This document shows positions 59,206-64,000 of a stretch of DNA of 64,000 bases, one piece after another. The notes beneath the pieces are model-generated. The model ran no database searches. It saw only the letters and a list, made by a program, of their open reading frames with translations, and had not been told where the DNA came from. Position 1 is the first letter of the stretch, and each line of letters starts with the position of its first letter. The stretch lies in contig CAZVRH010000001.1 of the NCBI GenBank assembly GCA_964629335.1, forward strand, positions 1 to 64,000, in the 5' to 3' direction. The translations under genes were made by a program, and so were the position numbers. The stretch is from CACPJA01 sp964629335. GTDB taxonomy: Bacteria; Pseudomonadota; Gammaproteobacteria; Steroidobacterales; UBA11654.

Positions 59206-60174
59206 ATGCTAAAAAAAATCTTTAAACGGGGGCTGATCGCTTTCATTTCTATGCTAGGTATCTTTTTACTGAGCCTTGTATTTGGTGCTCGTTATCCCAT
59301 GGATAAAAGTGTTGAGGAAATTGAGGCAAAATACTTATTAAATAGTTCATCGTTTAAAACTATTGACGGTGTAAATATTCACTATACTGATCAGGGCACA
59401 GGACCCGTAGTTCTATTGCTGCATGCCAACTATGCAAACTTGATTGACTGGAATCCATGGGTTACAAAACTGTCCTCAGATTACAGAGTTATTAGGCTGG
59501 ATATCCCTGGTCACGGATTAACAGAGGCAGATTCTTCAAATGATTATTCAATGTCTAGAACGTTGTTTTTAATTGAAAAGTTACTGAGTTCCTTAGACAT
59601 AAAAAATTTGAGTATAGTCGGTGCGTCCTTAGGTGGAACGATTGGCATTCATTTTGCTAGCAATAATCCCGAATCGATAGACAATCTTATTTTAGTTAGC
59701 CCAGGAGCACTTAATCCAAGAATCAGGGGGAGCAATGAACCTGCAACAGTACCCAAAGCCTTTGGTTTAATTACACAAATAACCCCAAGATCATTGGTTA
59801 AAGGTCTACTATCAGCAGGTTTTGGAGATCCTGCTAATGTAACTGAGGAATTAATTACCAGGTGGCATGACCTGCTATTAAGAGAAGGCCAGAGAGATGC
59901 TCAAATGGCTAGGATGAAGCAATATGTGTCAGGAGATATTGATGAAGTCATTAGGCGAGTTAAATCGCCTGTGCTGATCATGTGGGGTAAAAAGAATAAA
60001 GTGGTTCCGGTCGAATTAGCTTATGAAATGAAAGATCTCTTAATAAATTCAACTTCCATTGAAATGATTATATATGAATCGGGGGGTCACCAACTTGTTC
60101 AAGAATTAGGTCAGAAGACTGCTGTTGATGTCATGGAATATCTATTACAATCAAACAAAGGAGCTATACAATGA
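59206..60174 (+). CDS. Membrane-anchored alpha/beta hydrolase (copy 2)
   Basis: This 322-aa alpha/beta hydrolase has an N-terminal membrane segment (LIAFISMLGIFLLSLVFG), the nucleophile G-A-S141-L-G-G, an oxyanion segment LLHANYANLIDW, PGHGLTEAD and a catalytic His in ESGGHQLVQE. It is built like the hydrolase at 56423-57379 (anchor at the same place, Ser at the same residue number), so the two are probably paralogs. It overlaps the M20 peptidase gene by 4 nt, making a two-gene operon. Confidence 0.85.
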   Translation: MLKKIFKRGLIAFISMLGIFLLSLVFGARYPMDKSVEEIEAKYLLNSSSFKTIDGVNIHYTDQGTGPVVLLLHANYANLIDWNPWVTKLSSDYRVIRLDIPGHGLTEADSSNDYSMSRTLFLIEKLLSSLDIKNLSIVGASLGGTIGIHFASNNPESIDNLILVSPGALNPRIRGSNEPATVPKAFGLITQITPRSLVKGLLSAGFGDPANVTEELITRWHDLLLREGQRDAQMARMKQYVSGDIDEVIRRVKSPVLIMWGKKNKVVPVELAYEMKDLLINSTSIEMIIYESGGHQLVQELGQKTAVDVMEYLLQSNKGAIQ

Positions 60175-61538
60175 AATTATCTATAAAAGTTCTAATTCTA
60201 ACAACAACCTTGACCTGCAATCCGGCATTGAGTTCAGAGACTTACTTGGAACTAGGGACATCGATACTTTCGGATTTAGTGGCTATTGAGTCGACTGCCG
60301 ATATGGGCCTTGCAACCGAGGTTAGTAGACTTTCAAAAACAATTCTTCTGAAGAATGGGTTTAATAATGATGACCTTAAAGTTACTGGACCAACGGAGTC
60401 TTCTCGAGGCTTATATGCAGTATATAAAGGTAAATCTTCAATAAAACCCATTCTGGTTATGGCCCATATTGATGTGGTTCCTGCGGTAAAAAATTCATGG
60501 GATACCGATCCTTTTAAATTAGAAGAAATTGATGGCTTTCTTCACGGCAGAGGCGCCAGTGACAATAAGGGTGGTGCTGCGGCATTGTTGACGACTTTTA
60601 TACGCCTTAGAAAAGAAGGGTTTGTGCCTGAGAATGATATTATTATGCTGTTAACTGGCGATGAAGAAACCGGTATGGATAGTATCAGATATTTTCGCGA
60701 TAACTTTGAGTCTGTAAAACTCGCCTCTTTCGCGTTTAATTCTGACGGTGGCTTTATTACCGGAACCATGGAAAACCCTGAAGCATTCAGATTACAATCA
60801 GCTGAAAAAGTATACATGACGGTGAACATGACCACTTCAAATCGTGGAGGCCATAGCTCAATTCCAAGACCAGATAATGCTATTTATGAATTAGCTGATG
60901 CAATCAAGAAAATAGAAGCATATAAATTTCCAATTAGCTTAAATGAAACCACAAGAGCCACCCTTGAATTTGCTTTAAATGAAGCTCAAGGAAGTGTTAA
61001 AGGTGAAATCAAGGCTATTCTTCAAGGAGACACAGAAACTGAGTTTGATATCGTTAATAATAATTCAGAAATCAATGCTATTTTGAGAACCACCTGTGTG
61101 GCAACCCAGCTTGAAGCTGGGCATGCAGAGAATGCCTTACCGGTCTCTGCAACTGCAACTGTAAATTGCAGAATATTGCCTCACGAGGATCCTAAAGAAA
61201 TTTTCTCAACACTGCAAACACTGGTGGGCAATAAGGTTAAAGTGTCTTCTGTTTCAGACTTTCAGAAAAGCCCTGTGTCTCCAATTACCCCCGAAATACA
61301 ACAAATTATTGGTCAAGCTATTGGCAAGGTTTTCCCTAATATGCCGCTGGTTCCAACCATGTCTTCAGGGGCAACTGATGCTCTTCATCTAAGGAGTATT
61401 GGAATCCCTGTTTACGGGACCAGCGCCATGATGACTGATCCCACTGGGTATAGGGGTCATGGCCTAAATGAACGAATAGAAATTACTGCTTATAAAGCAT
61501 CGCTTGATTTTTGGTATGGAATTATGAAACAGTTATAA
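60171..61538 (+). CDS. Exported M20-family metallopeptidase
   Basis: This 455-aa M20 peptidase has a signal peptide (VLILTTTLTCNPALSS). The two-zinc site residues are visible: His in VMAHIDVVPA, bridging Asp in GRGASDNKGGAAALL, Glu-Glu in LTGDEETGMDS, Asp in FNSDGG and His in RGHGLNERI. It resembles carboxypeptidase Ss1/PM20D1-type enzymes that cleave peptides or N-acyl amino acids, probably in the periplasm. ATGA overlap with the membrane hydrolase upstream. Confidence 0.9.
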   Translation: MKLSIKVLILTTTLTCNPALSSETYLELGTSILSDLVAIESTADMGLATEVSRLSKTILLKNGFNNDDLKVTGPTESSRGLYAVYKGKSSIKPILVMAHIDVVPAVKNSWDTDPFKLEEIDGFLHGRGASDNKGGAAALLTTFIRLRKEGFVPENDIIMLLTGDEETGMDSIRYFRDNFESVKLASFAFNSDGGFITGTMENPEAFRLQSAEKVYMTVNMTTSNRGGHSSIPRPDNAIYELADAIKKIEAYKFPISLNETTRATLEFALNEAQGSVKGEIKAILQGDTETEFDIVNNNSEINAILRTTCVATQLEAGHAENALPVSATATVNCRILPHEDPKEIFSTLQTLVGNKVKVSSVSDFQKSPVSPITPEIQQIIGQAIGKVFPNMPLVPTMSSGATDALHLRSIGIPVYGTSAMMTDPTGYRGHGLNERIEITAYKASLDFWYGIMKQL

Positions 61539-61541
61539 GTA

Positions 61542-62207
61542 ATGAATGATATAAAAATATACAGTTTCGACAAGTGTCCTTTCGCTCAAAGAACCAGAAT
61601 GGTTTTGATTGAGAAGGGTCTTGATTTTGAATTAATTGAAATTGATGTTTATCAAAAGCCTGAATGGTTCCATGAAATTTCACCTTATGGAAAAGTCCCG
61701 GTGATTGTCCATGAGGGACAGACAATATTTGAATCAGCAATCATTAATGAATATTTAGAGGAAAGGTATCCAGAGGTTGCTCTAATGCCTTTGGATCATT
61801 ATCAAAGAGCACGAGCAAGAATCTGGATGGATTACTGTTCAAATTATTATTTACCGGCATGCACGAGGTTGCTCCGTGACCATAAAAATGAGGAACTTCA
61901 GGAACAAAATCTAAAGAGAATTAGGGACCGATTGCTTTACATTGAAAAGGAATGTTTCGAAAAAAATGAGGACGGTGTTTTCTGGATGGGTAATCAAATA
62001 ACTTTGGTTGACTTACATTACGCACCTTTCTTTGAGCGCTTTAGTGCCTACGAACACTTATTTGATGCTAAGTGGCCTGATGAGTGTATAAACATAAGAT
62101 CTTGGTGGGATGCTATGCAAGAAAGACAAAGTTATTTGGAAACTTTCTTACCGACCGAGTCTCATATAGAAACCTACTCGGAGATGATGCAGAGAATAGC
62201 TTCCTAA
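61542..62207 (+). CDS. Glutathione S-transferase-like protein
   Basis: This 221-aa GST-fold protein has an N-terminal thioredoxin-like domain with the redox site Cys12 in CPFAQRTRM, the cis-Pro region YGKVPVIVHEG and the ESAIINEYLEE glutathione-binding segment, then an all-helical C-terminal domain. The CPFAQ site is like the omega/SspA-type classes rather than the Ser/Tyr classes. It could be a thiol transferase or a stringent-starvation-like protein. The stop overlaps the convergent permease gene by 4 nt. Confidence 0.88.
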   Translation: MNDIKIYSFDKCPFAQRTRMVLIEKGLDFELIEIDVYQKPEWFHEISPYGKVPVIVHEGQTIFESAIINEYLEERYPEVALMPLDHYQRARARIWMDYCSNYYLPACTRLLRDHKNEELQEQNLKRIRDRLLYIEKECFEKNEDGVFWMGNQITLVDLHYAPFFERFSAYEHLFDAKWPDECINIRSWWDAMQERQSYLETFLPTESHIETYSEMMQRIAS

Positions 62208-63406
62208 TCGGTTCTCAAAGCTTCAATGGGATCAAGTTGGGCTGCCGATCTTGCCGGAAGATAGCCAGCAACCAACCCGATAAATAGTGAAATCAGAATT
62301 GCATAGAGGATATATTCCCAAGCAATTGCAATTGGCATATCTGGATACACGGTAAGGGCTAAATTAACCGCTAGAAATCCTATAGATAAACCTAAGATTG
62401 CACCTAAGATCGCTAGAAAAATAGATTCCAACAAGAACACATCTTGGATTCTTCTTCTGGATGCTCCGATCGCTCTTAACACCCCTATCTCAGACGTTCT
62501 CTCATTCACTGCAACCGTCATAATTGTAAAGATGCCTACTCCTCCAACTAAAAGTGAGATGCCCCCAAAAGCAGCAACGGTAAATTTTAGCCATTTCATA
62601 ATTTCATCCAAAGACTCTAACATGTCTGCTTGCGTGGTAATGGTTGTGTCGTCACCGCCGTGACGACTAATTAATAATCGTTTTACGGAAGCCACGGCTT
62701 CATCGGCAGTAACGTTATCTTTATGAATCACATCAATTTCTTGAAAGCCATTTCTATTAAACATTGTGTTAAATTTAGCAATCGGAATATAAACAGCATC
62801 ATCAAGATCCATACCTAAAAAATCACCCTTTGAAGGCAGCACGCCTATGACACGGAATCGAGTCGAATTCACGCGAATAGTTAATCCCAATGGATTTTTT
62901 TCACCAAATAATTCTTCTTTCATTTTTGGACCTAAAACTACATACGATCTCGGTGTCTTGGGGTTATCATCAGGAAGATATTCACCAACCATTTTGCCTT
63001 CTGAGCCAACAATAATATCGTAGTCGGAGCCTGTGCCTACAACCATCGATCGTCGCATCCGAGTGTCGCTTTCAATTTCGCCACTACCACCAGACACAGG
63101 AACCACGACGTCAATAGTCGAGAGCCTTTCGAGCGCTTCTGCGTCTTCAAACGATAACGGTCTTACCGTTCCAAAGACACCTATCGGTGCTCCCATTGTT
63201 TGTTCTTTTCCAGGTTGAATAGCAATAATGTTGCTACCGAATTGAGTAAATTGTGAGACGATGTAGTCTTGTAAGCCTTGGCCTAAGCTGGTTAAAAAAA
63301 TTACACACACAACTCCCACAGCAATCCCAAGAGAAGTGAGAAAACTCCTCATTTTCTGAGAAATCACTGAATAGGATGAGAAAATAAAAATGTCTTTAAT
63401 CTTCAT
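62204..63406 (-). CDS. MacB/FtsX-type ABC transporter permease
   Basis: This 400-aa permease of the MacB/LolC family has an N-terminal membrane segment (RSFLTSLGIAVGVVCVIFLTSLGQGL), a large periplasmic domain (about 45-260) and three C-terminal segments with the typical ERTSEIGVLRAIGASRRRIQDVFLLE. It ends LDPIEALRTD. Such proteins are mechanotransmission exporters or lipoprotein movers that work with an ATPase and an adaptor, neither seen here; they may lie past the right edge. It is 1 nt from the next permease. Confidence 0.9.
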   Translation of the reverse strand: MKIKDIFIFSSYSVISQKMRSFLTSLGIAVGVVCVIFLTSLGQGLQDYIVSQFTQFGSNIIAIQPGKEQTMGAPIGVFGTVRPLSFEDAEALERLSTIDVVVPVSGGSGEIESDTRMRRSMVVGTGSDYDIIVGSEGKMVGEYLPDDNPKTPRSYVVLGPKMKEELFGEKNPLGLTIRVNSTRFRVIGVLPSKGDFLGMDLDDAVYIPIAKFNTMFNRNGFQEIDVIHKDNVTADEAVASVKRLLISRHGGDDTTITTQADMLESLDEIMKWLKFTVAAFGGISLLVGGVGIFTIMTVAVNERTSEIGVLRAIGASRRRIQDVFLLESIFLAILGAILGLSIGFLAVNLALTVYPDMPIAIAWEYILYAILISLFIGLVAGYLPARSAAQLDPIEALRTD

Positions 63407-63407
63407 G

Positions 63408-64000
63408 TCATTTGTTCCCAGACAACGCTATCACCGGATCAAGCTTAGCGGCCCTTCTCGCGGGCAGTAAGCCAAAAACAACGCCTGAAACTAAAGCCAC
63501 AAAAAGAGAAACAAACGATGCCCACAGTGGAGGCAGAAAATTAAAAGTAGGAAAAGCTACTTTTAGAATCTGAGTAACAGTGTGCCCCAAAACTAATCCC
63601 AATATTGCTCCTGATCCAGATAAAATAATTGCCTCGGTAATAAATAAGTGGTTTATCTGGTTATTTTTAGCCCCGATGGCTTTCAGTAAACCAATTTCTG
63701 CTTGTCGTTGTGATACAGCAACCAACATCACATTCATAATAAGAATACCAGCTACAAATAAGCTGATGGAAGCAATAGAACCCAAAGCCATGGTTAAAAC
63801 ATTAAAGATGTTATCAAAAGACTTCATGACTGCATCTTGTCTGATTACAGTAATATCCTCCTTGCCCTGATGCCGTTTTTTGATAATTCTTATGATGTCT
63901 TTTTTAATCTGCTCCATCTCCCAAGTGCTTCTGGCTTCAATCCCAATTCTAAATAATGAAGGCCGGTTAAATAAGGCAGTGGCTAGACTAACTGGCATTA
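63408..64000 (-). CDS. MacB/FtsX-type ABC transporter permease, C-terminal part (cut by window edge)
   Basis: This is the C-terminal half of a second permease of the same family: RQAEIGLLKAIGAKNNQINHLFITE, three membrane segments and the ending LDPVIALSGNK. Full-length relatives have ~400 aa, so the Met at 63998 is most likely internal and the gene continues beyond 64000. It is one base upstream of the other permease, suggesting tandem duplicates that form a heterodimer. Confidence 0.88.
   Translation of the reverse strand, partial: MPVSLATALFNRPSLFRIGIEARSTWEMEQIKKDIIRIIKKRHQGKEDITVIRQDAVMKSFDNIFNVLTMALGSIASISLFVAGILIMNVMLVAVSQRQAEIGLLKAIGAKNNQINHLFITEAIILSGSGAILGLVLGHTVTQILKVAFPTFNFLPPLWASFVSLFVALVSGVVFGLLPARRAAKLDPVIALSGNK

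Overview
The window looks like the chromosome of an AT-rich, compact marine gammaproteobacterium. Housekeeping gene order is gammaproteobacterial: ychF/pth/rplY/prs with tRNA-Gln, prfA-prmC-moeB, mreBCD-mrdA-rodA-mltB-rlpA-dacA-lipB, amgK-murU beside lptD-surA-pdxA-rsmA-apaH, and lgt-thyA. Coding density is high, with short gaps and many 1-8 nt overlaps. Outer-membrane biogenesis genes are present (lptD, surA, lolB, lgt), as is a TonB-dependent receptor. A SAR86-like or similar oligotrophic clade would fit, but this is inference from style; no marker phylogeny was run. I found no rRNA, CRISPR array, IS element, phage gene or integrase.

Layout. 1-7.8 kb: end of an acyl-CoA dehydrogenase, an EamA permease, a complete polyamine ABC importer (potFGHI), a TPR-sulfotransferase fusion and a convergent Asp/Asn beta-hydroxylase-like gene. 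7.8-22.1 kb is the accessory, catabolic region: a TonB-dependent receptor, a UbiD-type decarboxylase with an SMP-30-like beta-propeller, a secreted SDR, a Rieske oxygenase divergent from an unknown 203-aa protein plus a flavin monooxygenase, a DUF2891 protein, a methyltransferase, a secreted D-aminoacylase-like amidohydrolase and a DUF1015 protein. 22.1-34.7 kb is translation and nucleotide housekeeping: tRNA(CAU), ychF, a short MetE-like methionine synthase, pth, rplY, prs, tRNA-Gln, lolB, prfA, prmC, moeB and gatCAB. 34.8-53.4 kb is envelope and cell-shape housekeeping plus pdxA, rsmA, apaH and thyA. 53.4-64 kb is accessory again: a second exported SDR, a six-cysteine secreted protein, an ECF sigma factor with an RskA-type anti-sigma, two membrane-anchored alpha/beta hydrolases, a GNAT, a small lipoprotein, a second SMP-30-like propeller, an M20 peptidase, a GST, and two MacB/FtsX-type permeases, the second cut by the right edge.

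How the genes fit together. The mre-mrdA-rodA-mltB-rlpA-dacA block makes the rod-shape peptidoglycan machine. amgK-murU recycles its MurNAc, and lptD/surA build the outer membrane. gatCAB and tRNA-Gln(UUG) fit indirect tRNA-Gln charging. The accessory blocks suggest uptake through the TonB receptor and oxidative breakdown of organic substrates whose identity the sequence does not reveal.

The most unusual signal is a noncoding element of about 50 nt present twice, upstream of the TonB receptor (about 8022-8084) and upstream of a membrane-anchored hydrolase (about 56315-56391). It has a nearly identical core, a similar distance to the start codon and potential hairpins with different stems. Other points: exported SDR paralogs; paralogous SMP-30-like propellers; a likely near-cognate start for lipB; divergent overlapping starts of lolB and prfA; and the absence of ispE and hemA from their usual places.
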